From Climacium dendroides (lineage: Eukaryota; Streptophyta; Bryopsida; Hypnales; Climaciaceae): 64,000 nt of DNA. The position numbers were made by a program, and so were the translations under genes. The notes under the pieces were generated by a model, which worked only from the letters and a program-made list of their open reading frames with translations, searched no databases and was not told the DNA's origin. Shown in pieces: positions 26,550-38,035 of this stretch. The DNA lies in contig OX467091.1 in assembly GCA_950106755.1 (NCBI GenBank), positions 21,469,538 to 21,533,537 of the forward strand, read 5' to 3'. Within the stretch, counting starts at the first letter, position 1; the number at the start of each line of letters is the position of its first letter.

Positions 26550-27130
26550 CTCTTAAAGTGCCAAAGTCCCTACGGTGAACTCTTAGGATTTTGGGTAGGC
26601 TTGTATGATCTCAATTTTTGATATAATTTTTTGAATTTTTTTTAAAGATAGTAAATCATATTAGCTTTCTGGGAATATAATTTTTATTTCAATCAATGCC
26701 CAGAAACAAAAGTTATGTCACCATAAGTCCCAAAAGCAACTTAAGGGGCAGCCCAAAAAAAAACACAAAAAATTTTAATTTTCTTAATTTTAATTTTTTT
26801 TCTCAAAGATTACATTTTTGTTAACATTTGAAGCTTTGATTCATTCCATTTGGACTAGTGATAAGAAAGTTATGGACAATCTTATTTGGGGGGCAATCTA
26901 AGTATCTCCTTAAAAATATCTTGAATACGTCACTTTAAATGCAAATATCTTGCAATCTAGAAGGGCAAAGTTTTTGAAATTTTTTCCATGCATTCTTATA
27001 CTAGTGTAGTATAAGAAATTATGGTTAGATATATAAAAAAAATTAATTTTCAAAGTTCTTTACTCTTTGCAATAGAAATGACAATTTTGAGTGGATTTTG
27101 ATTGGAAAGAAGGTCTTGGGACTTTAAGGG
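26550..27130. mobile_element. TTAA-flanked element, copy 1 (piggyBac-like ends)
   Basis: The element starts CTCTTAAAGTGCC and ends GGGACTTTAAGGG, whose complement is CCCTTAAAGTCCC. TTAA lies directly outside each end (26546-26549 and 27131-27134). It has no coding capacity. The left terminal triplet is CTC rather than CCC, so this is the weakest of the three copies. Confidence 0.5.
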
Positions 27131-28609
27131 TTAATGCTTGCAAAGGTTCATATTACAATAGATGTTATAGTCATAAAATTTATATTCAAGTTTAGACAAT
27201 ATGACATTCATGGAGAAAATTCATATGAAGTTCATGTCAAAAAATAACCTTTGTCATTATCTTATGACATTCAATATCACATTATATGCAATTTCTATAT
27301 AACTTTTGGATGAACTTAAAATGATTTGAAATTTCAATAATTTTTAAAGTTACAACTCAAGTAACATTTAAAAGTTAAAGTCTTGAGTAGCATATTTGGG
27401 AAGGTTTCTTAATCCATTTTATTTTGAGAGTATTTTACAAAGCTCAAAAAGTTATGGAAAATTGTAACTTTTTAAAATTACTACAAGTTCAAATCATATG
27501 AAAGTCATATAATAATTGCATTCAGTGCAATATTGAATGCCACATAAAGTTTTAATTATATGAAAGTGACATGTAGTGTGATATTGAATTTCACAAGTAT
27601 TAATTTCAAATGAAAGTTATATGACTATAAGGATTAGTTTTTAGATGTGTATTGTATCCATGCAAATAGAAGATTTCATTCTTTTCTAGTGTAGTTTGTA
27701 TTAAGTAGAATAGGAGGTCGATAAACAATCCAAGATCCAAAAGTGTTGTCTACTGTAGAGGTATATTTTGCTTTCTAAAAGCACCATCAATTTGCAAATA
27801 GTGTGCAATTCAAGAGATGTGACACATTTACTAACCATTCTTTTTCAACTTCAAAAAATTGTAACTAATTTTACGAAGGCTCAAAAAATGTGAATCTATT
27901 TGTCAATTCCATTTCTACTTCAATGAAAATTTCTTGAAATATAACTCAATGATGTTAGCTTCTCCGAAAGAGTAATTAGCTAATAAATGGTTGTTTTAAC
28001 CACCAAAGGACCAAAGGATAGATTAGATTTTCAAAATCATGAAGATGTATTATAAAATGCAACTTAAAAGAATAATGCAATGATGAATCTTGAATAATAG
28101 TTGTAAAATACAATCTATACATCAAATCTATGCAGCTAAATCAACTAGTACACCAACTAATATTTTCAATCATATTTGAAACCAAAAATTAAAAATTCCT
28201 TCTAAAATTGTTTGTAGATTGAATATTTGTGATTTTTATAAGAACTTTTCTTTTCTAAGTTCAACATATTAAGTTCTATTTTAGTAATTTTTCAAGATTT
28301 TTATTTTTATTTTTTATGCAAGTCATTTTTTAATTAAAAAAATTATCTTAGAGACCAAACCTACTAGTATCCTTTGAATTATAGATATTTGAAGAGCCAA
28401 ATCTTCAAAATCTATACCATACAAATATTAAAGAATTAACACAAGAATTTTTAAAAAATTGATGGATTAAAAAGTGCATTATTGTAAGCTTGGGATATAT
28501 TTGTATTCATTTATTATTTAAAATTTGAAGCCTAGTCTATATGAATTAACATGTTAGTATTCTTGTGTTAAAATTGACAAAGCACCAAATTTTGCTATTG
28601 ACAAAACTT
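27131..28609. other. AT-rich intergenic, no gene seen
   Basis: This is a long AT-rich stretch without domain-like frames, tandem repeats or clear element ends. Confidence 0.5.
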
Positions 28610-28920
28610 TTAAGTGTAATAAAACCTTGATAATTTTCTATTTTTAGTAGTTTATAGTAGTTTATATTTTTGAAAAATTCTTTTTGATGCTAAAACTAGA
28701 CTTCAAAGTCATAATCAATCATTTTGATGATTGATTATGATTTTTTTATTCAAAGTTTGCGCAAGGATGTCCATTGCAATCTTGACTTTCCATAGTGTTG
28801 AAGGCTCTTGGAAATGAGCCTCCAAATATAATAGATCTTGGAGAAAAAATCACATTAGAAATTCATTTAATAAAATTGTAGAGTAGATTTTGTTAAGCCA
28901 TCAATTGATTAGGTTTTTAA
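28610..28920 (-). repeat. Inverted partial copy of the 29941-30568 element
   Basis: The reverse complement shares CTACTCTACAATTTTATTAA-type sequence, TTTTTTCTCCAAGATCTA and CAAGATTGCAATGGACAT with 30255-30385. It is truncated and carries no ends. From 28921 to 29255 the sequence includes another dispersed block (about 29000-29170) whose relatives lie at 42640-43290 and inside 37770-38035. Confidence 0.65.
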
Positions 28921-29255
28921 AATTGAAACTCAAATGAAATGGTTACATAATGGTGATAGTGAATTGATCCCTCCTTCTTCCATGGTTTACTTTTAGGGAA
29001 AAAATGGAAACTTTTTATTTGCCACCTATGATAAAATTTGGAAATTTAAAATTTATATTTGGAGGCAAAGAATCCAAATTAATTAGGAGAGGTGAAGAAA
29101 TACAAAATTAATTGAGCACAAAATAGGGGACAGTTTTTTATATTTATCCTTGGTCGGAGGAATGAGGGGGTCAATTCGCCCATCTAGGCCTCTATAGTGT
29201 TGTACACATGTGGCTGTAGGCAAGAGACAACTCCTAAGGATGAAATACATTAAAT

Positions 29256-29510
29256 AGTGAAATTAGATTGTCTTAACAATTAAATTGTCTTATTCAAGAA
29301 AGTTACCTCATGACTCACCACTTGTCTAGATGGAGGCACATGCAATTCTCTAAACTTGGGGCATGAACTAGTGCACCAACCCATGCAACACACATGGTTC
29401 CTATATTATTGCATCTTTTTATAGTTACTATACATATTTATATAGTGTAAAATGTCAAGAAATTAGTGTAGCACAAACTAATTTTACTATTTAGTGTAGT
29501 TTTTCAACAA
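29256..29510 (-). repeat. Dispersed repeat, inverted relative of 45240-45430
   Basis: The reverse complement reads TTGGTGCACTAGTTCATG and AAGTTTAGAGAATTGCATG, matching 45300-45345 with few changes. The 29420-29510 part also matches 43950-44045 directly (CATATTTATATAGTGTA). It is non-coding and of unknown class. Nothing is seen in 29511-29936. Confidence 0.65.
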
Positions 29511-29940
29511 GGTCCTAATGAAGTAGGTGAGCAAGTATTGAAGGAGAAAATTGTGCGTGAATAATTTCATAAACAATGACTTCTCCAAGTGTGGCTAGAA
29601 GTAGTTCCTTGTTTTTTGAAGCTTTGCAAGAAGTTGAGTGAAGCTGCTCCTGACAACAAATTTCATCTAAAGTAAGTATACCTAAAACCGCCACTTTTTG
29701 CTACTAAGCTTATATTCTATTATTAGACGCACCAAATAACGTGGCATTTGGATACTATATGCAAAAATTATTAAGGAACAAAATTTGATTCTAAAAGCAT
29801 TTCTTCCACATAGGTATAGAACTAATTTTGGAGATGTACATATAGTACAGAGGCACATTTGGATGTACCTACCTTAGATGTATAGGAAACTTATGAGTCA
29901 AGTTTAAGTTTAGGATTATGGCTCCAACGTGGGATGTTAA

Positions 29941-30568
29941 CCCCTAAATGCTCAAGGTCTGTTTTGAACTTCTTGGAATTTGTTCTAAATTGAACAAAAT
30001 GACAACATTTTGCTAAGTTGCATCAATTTTTTTGGATTTGTAACCGTACAAATTTAAACTAGATATATTAGAGATCTCATAGGAAAAGAAAACACAACAA
30101 TATCACTTATTATAATGTTTGACCATGAGGGTGTTAAAACTATGAAGATCTTTCAACTCTCTTTTTGCATGTCAAATCTAAAAAGTTGGTAACCAAAAAA
30201 ATACGAGGTTAAAAGGCCTAACATGTATAACCCCAATCAATTTATGGCTTCTTAAAATCTACTCTATAAATTTTTTAAATGAATTTTGAGTGTGATTTTT
30301 TCTCCAAGATCTACTGTACTGTATTTGAGGCTCATTTCCAAGAACTCTCAACACTACGAAAAGTCAAGATTGCAATGAGGACCCTTGCACAAATTCGTGA
30401 ATAGAAAAATCACTATCATTTATTTTCAAGATCTGATTTTGATGCTAAAATTAGACTTCAAGAGAACTTTCCAAAAATATAAACTACTAAAAATAGCAAC
30501 TTGGTTAAGTTTTATTTAACTTCAAAGTTTTGCAAACACCAAAGTTTGGTGCCTTGGGCATTTAGGGG
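29941..30568. mobile_element. TTAA-flanked element, copy 2 (piggyBac-like ends)
   Basis: It starts CCCCTAAATGCTCAAGG and ends CCTTGGGCATTTAGGGG, nearly exact complements. TTAA lies outside both ends (29937-29940 and 30569-30572). A TTAA target with CCC-type termini is the hallmark of piggyBac elements. At 628 bases without an open frame it would be non-autonomous. Its interior is shared by copies at 21209-21680, 58055-58400 and, inverted, 28610-28920. The superfamily call is inference. Confidence 0.68.
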
Positions 30569-30572
30569 TTAA

Positions 30573-30807
30573 GGTAGGAGGTTCTAAAAGTGCTCAAGCT
30601 CTAAAATTAACCACTTCATACGAGGAGGTGTGCAATTTTAGAGCCCTATGAAACTAATTCCACAAAGCTCAAAAAATCCAAAAAATATGAAACACCTCGG
30701 GTTAGATGACTATTCCATATGAATTTACTGAAAGATATTTCAAAAAGTTTGACCTCCACAAAATTCAGGTTTCAGCTCTTAGATGGTCACTATATGAACC
30801 TCCTACC
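30573..30807. mobile_element. Small element with GGTAGGAGGTTC inverted ends
   Basis: It starts GGTAGGAGGTTC and ends GAACCTCCTACC. It begins directly at the TTAA that closes the preceding element. Relatives lie at 41232-41550 and 60397-61290. The flanks are TAA and TTA, so a clean target duplication is not proven. Nothing else is seen up to the RSH stop codon at 31127. Confidence 0.5.
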
Positions 30808-31126
30808 TTAGGGCATTTAATTGATCGGACATTTTGCAGATCCAGATATACAAAGAAAAGAAATTTACTTGCGTTGTTTTGCAACAACAGCTTTTTTTGA
30901 ATGTACAGGTGAATGGCTTCAAAATAGGCCATGTCCTAGGAATTAAGAGCCAAGCTCACAAACCTCCATTTGGGGCATGAATGTGAGGATCAGCTTCACA
31001 ACATATTCCAGGGCAAAGAATGAAGTCTACCTAACCAATTGTTGGTGTAAATTCTGTACAATATATACAACCAGAGAAGCTTTCAGGCTTCTTCAAAGAT
31101 TTGTGACGAAGCATTGGCACCGCTTA

Positions 31127-34100
31127 CTAAATTAGGCCGGCAACGCTTGAACTCCGCTCCAGCGAGGGGGTCCTCAAGTCGTCACAGGAAATTCCGCCAT
31201 ACAGCCGCTTCAGCTGCTCACGCTGGAACTCCAAAGCAATCTTACCACACGGTTTCTCCACAGCAGACGAGCGCACTAGGGACGTTTCTAACCCGCGCTG
31301 GACTGCAGTTGTAACCTCTACAAAGTCACCCATATTCAACTTCTGTTCCAAATCGTCGACAAATTGATGATTCACTTTTACCCGCACCTCTTTCTGATCG
31401 GCAGATTTCAAGTTCACCGTAAGAGAATCCATGTCAGAGCTCCTCACAGAGACGAGATCCCCAACTGTTGAACCCGGAGACAACTCTCGCACCAACATCT
31501 GCACAACAGAAAAGAACAGATGATGAGCCAGAGAGAACATCCCGGTAGGCATTTACACTGCTAATACTTCGCAGAAACACGCAAATTCCTAAAACCTAAT
31601 ACTTGTACTAGTTAAAACTGACAATGAATGATTTAAAACCTTATTGCTATGAATTTTCAAACCATCCGAGATTTCAAGTACAAACAACGCTCCATTGCGC
31701 AGAAAATATGTCAGGTCCAAAGCACACATTAGGTTCCTCATCCCGGAGGATCTCTAAACCAGTTCTCAATGTTTCAAGACTAGGAAGACTTACACCCTTA
31801 TTCTCCATTTTGATAACGAACACAGGGTCATCCTCCCTTAGCATAAGCCCACAGCAGGATGCGTCATAGGGACAGCCCTTGTTGTGCACAGGGAAAGGGC
31901 AAGGTGGCCTCAGGTCAGCTCCCAGAGGCGATACTCGCAATTTGGTATCCGTGATCTCGCTGTGCCACGTCAAAACCCAACGAGCCCATTCGACTCGTTC
32001 GGAGCTAAACGCAGAGTGCTCGGTATTGTCCTCCTTATATCTCCAATGAGCTGCTAAACCGTATTCTGCCTGATGGTGCATTTTCATTGTCCGGATTTGC
32101 ACTTCCAGGGGATATCCGTCACTTCCAGTCACTACAGTGTGAAGTGACTTATACCTGTAAACAGGTCCACACAATCAGCATTCTTCATTCCAAGTCTCAA
32201 TGCAACGCAATCAGCAAAATTTCCTAAAACATTTTATGATACAATCCTCTCATACACAATCTCTAGTAAAGTCCAGTATCATACCCATTGGGCTTCGATT
32301 CAACAATATAGTCCTTCGACTTTCCAGGGATCTGTCTCCAAAGCTGGTGAACTATCTCCAAAGCTTTATAGCAACTATTCTCATCAGCCACAATCAAGCG
32401 CAATCCTCGAACATCAAGAATCTCTTCAGGAGTCCTCTTTTTCCTGCACAGAATCGTCAGAGAGTATCAGCGAATGAAAGCAAAGAAATTGTAGCTGTCG
32501 ACGATAAACTAAAATCGAAAGTGGAAAGCTAAACTGTAAAGAAATGCCGAAACTAAATTGCAATGATGAACAAGAGGTATGAAGCGTACACAACCAACAC
32601 TTACTTCATCATTTTCTTGTAAACACTGTACAAATTCTTGGGTCGCCCACACAAATCGATAAACTGCACCCCACGAATCTTTAATGCCTCATCCAAATCT
32701 TCAATAGACGACATTACAACTCCTTCTCGACATCGCTCAGATAGCCTTGTTGACAGATCTTGATGTTCAGCAGGTTTCAAGCACTTGAAACATAGATCTT
32801 CCAGCTCAGCCTTCCAGCTCCAAATACCTAAGCGATTCGCCAAGGGCGCAAAAATCTCTAGCGTTTCATTGGCCATGCCGACCTGCTTAAGAGACGGCAG
32901 AGCCTCTAGAGTTCTCAAATTGTGCAACCGGTCAGCTATCTTTATGAGCACCACTCGGACATCAACCATAGCCAAAATCATAGTTCGCAACCTATCAGCC
33001 TCCGTTGGATCGCACACTGTGTTGCTGTCCCTGGCAAGCTGACTTAAGTTGCTTAACCTTGAAACCTGTCACAGAGGAAGACAAATGATAAGCATGATGA
33101 TAACGATTCGCCGATGCTATCAGCACAATGAACTGAAACATGGGAACAATAATTGGAACGTCGTATTGAACTGCTCTAGAACTTGCACTTCCAACAACGA
33201 CATACATGTCACAGAGTTATTCCCCAAAAAAATCTCATGTGGATCGGCCATGTAAAGGGAAAAACGAGTGAAAGTATGCATACCCCAATAACTAAGTTAG
33301 CGACGTCGTCTCCTAAAGCGCCCCGCAGTAATTGCAAACTCAAGTTAGAGTCATCGATCGCATCGTGTAGCAACCCTGCTGCCACCACTGAGCTGTCAAC
33401 TCCAGTTTCTGCCAATATCAAGGCCGTCTCCATACAGTGCGACAGGAACGAATCTCCATTTCGTCTGAACTGTTCCACGCATACCGTCACACATTAAGCA
33501 CAGAGCCGAGTACACACGTAGTAGATTGCTCTTAAAAAAGCATCGGTACTAAACCAACCAGAATGGGCAAGATCCCAGATACGACAACAAACAAGGCATA
33601 TCAATAGATGGTAAGCGCATGAGGTAATAGGATCATACTTGTCCTTTATGTGCTTCTTCTGCCATTCTGAAAGCCTTGACGACAACAGGGGCATAAAAGA
33701 CCCTGTACCTAGCTTGAGCACCTATCAAGAGCTCATCTGCAGAGGTTCCATCTTCAGTATCCACCTTAGTTTTCTCAGTTGCTACTGAAAAGATGCCGTT
33801 CGCCTCTTCTGCTAACCTCAGAATCTTCTCCCTAGCCTCCAGAATACCGGGTGCCGCATGACGAGACTTCGAGATTCCGTGACTCTCCCCAGCGGTGTAA
33901 AGAGGAAGGGTTAGAGTATCCAAAGGCGAATTACCATACGCAGAGGCATCTGAACCGAAACCTTCCACGCGAACAGGCTCTGATGCAGTCCTCTCAGTCA
34001 CACGTCGATCACCAGACAAGGTAGCATTATTACCAACCTCACATCCCACACTTCTAGACACTGTCCACCTCTCTCTCTCGCCGGAGAGAGAAGACCTTCT

Positions 34101-34577
34101 ACGCGAAGATACTCGATCCACGTGGGGATCCAACGGGGGAAGCCCTCCACCACACCTGGGACTATCCCAAGTCGAGCCATAGCCGCCGCTTCGCGAAATT
34201 GGCCCCTGCAACACCGAGGCAGGGCTACGCTCTCGCGACTTCAAAGACACCGGGATATTCATAGCTCCAGTTCGAACATCTTGAGATTCCCTTGCCATCG
34301 CTGGCTCGCCTCGAAAACATCCCACAGAAGGGCCGTTGGGAGTAGCCTCCTGTACTTCACCTGCAGAGTGTGAATGCGAAAGCCTCGTCGCGTTGCTGTG
34401 AAACAAACTAGACAAGCCTCCTTGCACCAATTTCGGTGACTGTCCTTGCGGCCCCCGGAAATTGAACTCAGTGTCAATTGCTGCGGCAGACGATGACTTG
34501 CTACTCAAGGAACACTGAGAACCCCAGGACGTAGGTGGCGAGCTCGAATAGAGCGCCATAATGCCTACCACATGCAT
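31127..34577 (-). CDS. RSH: RelA/SpoT homologue, RSH2/RSH3 type, plastid (p)ppGpp synthetase/hydrolase
   Basis: The enzyme makes and removes the alarmone (p)ppGpp, controlling plastid transcription, translation and metabolism. There are six exons: 34577-33639, 33469-33284, 33065-32605, 32443-32285, 32154-31794 and 31498-31127. All junctions are GT..AG and in phase, giving 825 residues. The start is the first in-frame ATG, and MHVVGIMALYSSSPP aligns with plant RSH2/3 N-termini. A Ser-rich N-terminus (about 1-75) fits a chloroplast transit peptide. The HD hydrolase domain begins near 298, with His348-Asp349 in LLHDAIDDS. The synthetase domain carries RGLRLIV (541-547), PGKSKDY, NGYKSLHTVV (581-590) and LEVQIRTMKMH..GLAAHW. 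A TGS-like tail (about 690-760) follows. There is no ACT domain, as in RSH2/3 and unlike RSH1. It is longer than the Arabidopsis proteins (about 710) through its N-terminal region. Both catalytic halves look intact, so it is probably bifunctional. Confidence 0.93.
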
Positions 34578-35360
34578 CAGAACCAATTCCACACAAGGCA
34601 CTGACAAGTCCTCAACTAAACCAAACCTAGATCCTCCAAATCCAAAATTCGTCAACACCTGCTCGCCCGCTCCTCTCAAGCACCAAACGCAACATGCACG
34701 CACGTTTTCAAACCCTTCCAACAGTTATACCACATCTACCAACACCAATTTCTCGTCCATTTCACGTCTATTTCATGTACTGATTCTTCACTCGCACGAT
34801 CACTCCTTCTCGTCGACACCAAATTGGTATCAAACTTCAGACCCAAGGCACACCAGCACCAAACCCTTGCAGACTTCAACCACACGGTTCTTCCTTGTTA
34901 CTTCACCAAATCGGACACGGAGAAGAGTACCCCGAAGCTCTCTGAGAGCGTTCGGCCGGTAGCGTGCGGGAGAATGGTACCGTGCAATGCGAGCGAGGCA
35001 AAATGGTGGTGGCAGCTATGGCGTCTTTGAAGGAATACCGCAAATGCTGCAGCGCGCTACTGACAGAACAGGCCTGCCGTGAGCCTCCATATGACCCCCC
35101 CTCAGCTTCTTGGCCTGCACCTGCCGGTTCGCTCCACCGGCCCGGCCCGCGACCGGCCCGGCCACGACTCTCCTACCCGCCACATTCCTACCTGCAGTAA
35201 GTTACTTGGCGGTTGGTTGGTGTCTGCAGACTCCGCACGCGCCTCAAGGCTGGGCTTCTGTATTTGGGGGCCCCGTATTTTCCAGGGCCGGCTTCGTTGA
35301 CCCACCCCCAGTTTCAAAGTTACCTGGGTAACTTCCGGTAGGGTAACTAGAACTAATTGT
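34578..35360. promoter_or_regulatory. RSH leader and GC-rich upstream region
   Basis: Sequence upstream of the RSH start (toward higher coordinates) stays GC-rich to about 35350 and should hold the 5' untranslated region and promoter. It includes a very GC-rich stretch (CCGGCCCGGCCCGCGACC at about 35139) and a cluster of GTTACC/GGTAAC repeats at 35310-35350. No TATA box can be assigned with confidence. Confidence 0.4.
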
Positions 35361-36236
35361 GACCTGTTCGGAAAATATTGTTCCATTTTAAAACTGGGCA
35401 GAAATGTAAGTTCTGAGTGCGACTTGCTTGCAAAATTGTCCCATCCAATGTAATTACACCTATAATCAACATTTTCCTGAGATTGAAATCTAAAATATTC
35501 TTACCTGAAATATACTCCCACTGTTCATGATAGTTTAGTGTAAGTTTTGGGATCACTTGTTTCAGCACTTTGAAAATTCGTAGTTTATTCATACGATGTT
35601 CAAAACATGCATTTTAAGATAATCTAATTTCTCCTTTTGATTCCCTCAAAAAAAATCAATATAACAATAGTAACCTTATTGAATTGTGTGTAAATTGTGT
35701 TCCAAAATGTTGAGTTGCATGTCAGGAAAACTAGCCTTAGACAAGCAAAAGGCCCATGAAAGACATTTAGAAAATGACCTATTATAATCTTGCATCAACC
35801 CATGACAAACTTATTACAATAAATAACTTTGGGATTATATTAGATTCAAGTAGTAACCACAATCAATGTCTTGGATGATGGAGTGATTAGTGACCTCAGT
35901 AAAAACTACCCCCTTTTGAATGTAGAAACTCATCACAAGAAAAGACTTTTTCATGCCTTCATATAGTAACCATGTTAAGAAATATTTGTGACTACTTTAG
36001 GTAAATAAGATGACCATTATGGATACACTTCCGTTGATTTGCACCAATTTGGACAATACACTTCAAAAATTCATAACCAATCCATGCTTTGTTCAAAAAA
36101 TAAAATTTTAATTGCTCTCTCTATTTCTCACATTTATCTTTTACGTGGATTTTTTTTAGAAATTCAACAATAATAACATGACAAACCAATCATTTTGCTT
36201 GTCATAGGCTAGTTACATAAATCATCCTCTACCTTA
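35361..36236. other. AT-rich intergenic, no gene seen
   Basis: No domain-like frame, tandem repeat or element end is recognised here. Confidence 0.5.
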
Positions 36237-36384
36237 CACTACTAGAAGATTTATTATTTTTGTTGATTTGGTTCACTTTTCTATTGATTTGGACGATAAT
36301 CTATTGATTTGAATTGAAATAAATAAAAAAGTGAACCAAATCAACACAACCAAATCAACCCAAAATTTGAGTTTTCTAGTAGTG
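36237..36384. mobile_element. CACTA-type foldback element (148 bp)
   Basis: It starts CACTACTAGAAG and ends TTTTCTAGTAGTG. A perfect 3-bp duplication TTA lies outside (36234-36236 and 36385-36387). The arms share TTGATTTGGTTCACTTTT and its complement. CACTACTAGAA is a common CACTA terminus in plants. It is non-autonomous. Confidence 0.85.
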
Positions 36385-37769
36385 TTACTTGCAAGAGAAG
36401 GCAATAAAGATAACAACCAAGGCTTTTATTTTGGGTTTTCTAGTGTCAAATTGCACGGGAAAAAATAATTTGGCTAAAAAATGGCAAAAGGTTGTGAAAT
36501 TCTTCGCCATGAAACTTTGAGTTAAAAAAAAGCTTGGATTAAATTACAAAATTGTAGATGAAAATAGAATTAGAGACATGTAATATTTTCTATACAATAT
36601 GTGGATGAATGCTGAAATTTAGAGTACCACCATAGCATTTTATAACGCCACTTTGGCACTTCATGAAAAATGAAAAAAAATGGTTCTAATAACAATACAT
36701 ACCAAAATGCATGTAGCTAGGATGAACTAACCCTATCCATCATCCCCCAAAGTCATTCCAAGGATACATGTTAAAGACGCGTATTTTTTACTTAAAATCT
36801 CCTTAAAAGGTCATTACTTAAAATCTTATCTCTAGGACTATACTTAAAACACCCCTTTCTCTTGTAGTGATTAATTTACCTTCTATACCTCTCTTAACTA
36901 ATTCGGGGTCTCTAATTGCAAATGTGAATACAAGATTTTCAAATTTTATCATATGTGGCAAATAAAAAATTTCATCGTTCTTCCTCGGGGACTAGTGAGG
37001 GGTTGGTTCACCCGGGCCTCCTACATACTCATACTAGCAATTGAAACTGAGCAAATAATGTCCATTGACCCTTTACTCTTTACTACTGCGCAACTTATTA
37101 TTAAGTGTCTGAATTTTTTTTCCTCTTCTACAAATCCAATGAAAGACAACCAAATGAATACGAAGCAAGGTTGAGGAAATGCAATTTTTTTCCTTGAAAC
37201 ACATGGACAATCTCCATTGAAATGTATTTTTTAAATTTAAAATTAGCACTCCACCCCACCCCCTTCATGACTCCCACCTCAAGTGAGAAAAAAATGCAAT
37301 AATGGACATGTGGAGATTCATGTACAATGCCATGAGACTTGTTTATGAGTTTTTCACTTTCACATGTGTTGTCTTTAGGACTTTTCTCCTGCATAAATTA
37401 ATGTTGAGGTTGGCATGAATTAAGAGTCTATTCATCTTGGGTCCCACTTGAAAATTCGTTGGAATACAATGAAAATGGTCCATGTGTTTCAAGAAGAAGG
37501 AATTTTTTTTTGTTAGAATAATAAGTAACTTATTGGGCAATTTGGGTCCTTTACAACCATCATGATGGTGGCAATTGTGTTTGATGATTGCTAGAATTAA
37601 GTTAAAAGACTTAAAAAAAAGTGAGATATTTTCAAGTGAAAGGCCATGTTTTTTCTGTGACATGATTACTGTGGAAGTTATAGTATGACGTGTGCACCTC
37701 CCCAAAGATGACGTGGTCTGCAGTCCTCGCTTATTATTATTATTATTATGGCATCAACGTGAATATAAT
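36385..37769. other. AT-rich intergenic with dispersed repeat and (TTA)n
   Basis: About 36900-37020 (TTCGGGGTCTCTAATTGCAA) is related to the core of the Mutator-type element at 37770 and to blocks at 29000, 42640-43290 and 61836. A short (TTA)n run lies at 37731-37749. No gene is seen. Confidence 0.5.
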
Positions 37770-38035
37770 GCAGGACGTTAAATCATACCAACTTAGGTGG
37801 GCCAGCAAGGTAAACTTTGCGTTCTAGGAATAAAAGTAAAAAAAATCCCCCTATTTTGAGCCATGTCCAGGGGATATTGTAGACCTTACCGAGCTAATTT
37901 GGGGTCTCTGATTGCAAATAAGAATTCAGAAGTTGCAAAAAAATCATTTGTGGCAAATAAAAAATTCCTGCGTTTTCCCTAGGTTAAATCCACCTTAGCA
38001 GGGCCCACCTAAGTTGGCACGATTTAACGTCCTGC
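37770..38035. mobile_element. Mutator-type foldback element with 9-bp target duplication
   Basis: It starts GCAGGACGTTAAATCATACC and ends with the near complement (reading inward GCAGGACGTTAAATCGTGCC). The 9-bp sequence GAATATAAT is present on both sides (37761-37769 and 38036-38044). A perfect 9-bp duplication is characteristic of Mutator-like elements. The inverted ends run about 40 bases (through AACTTAGGTGGGCC). It is 266 bases long, non-coding and non-autonomous. Its core belongs to a repeat family found at several other places in the window. Confidence 0.87.

Noticed and set aside
34578..34721. RSH start upstream of 34577
   Set aside because: The frame is open for 48 more codons but begins with a non-ATG codon; the ATG at 34577 is the first in frame and matches the family N-terminus.
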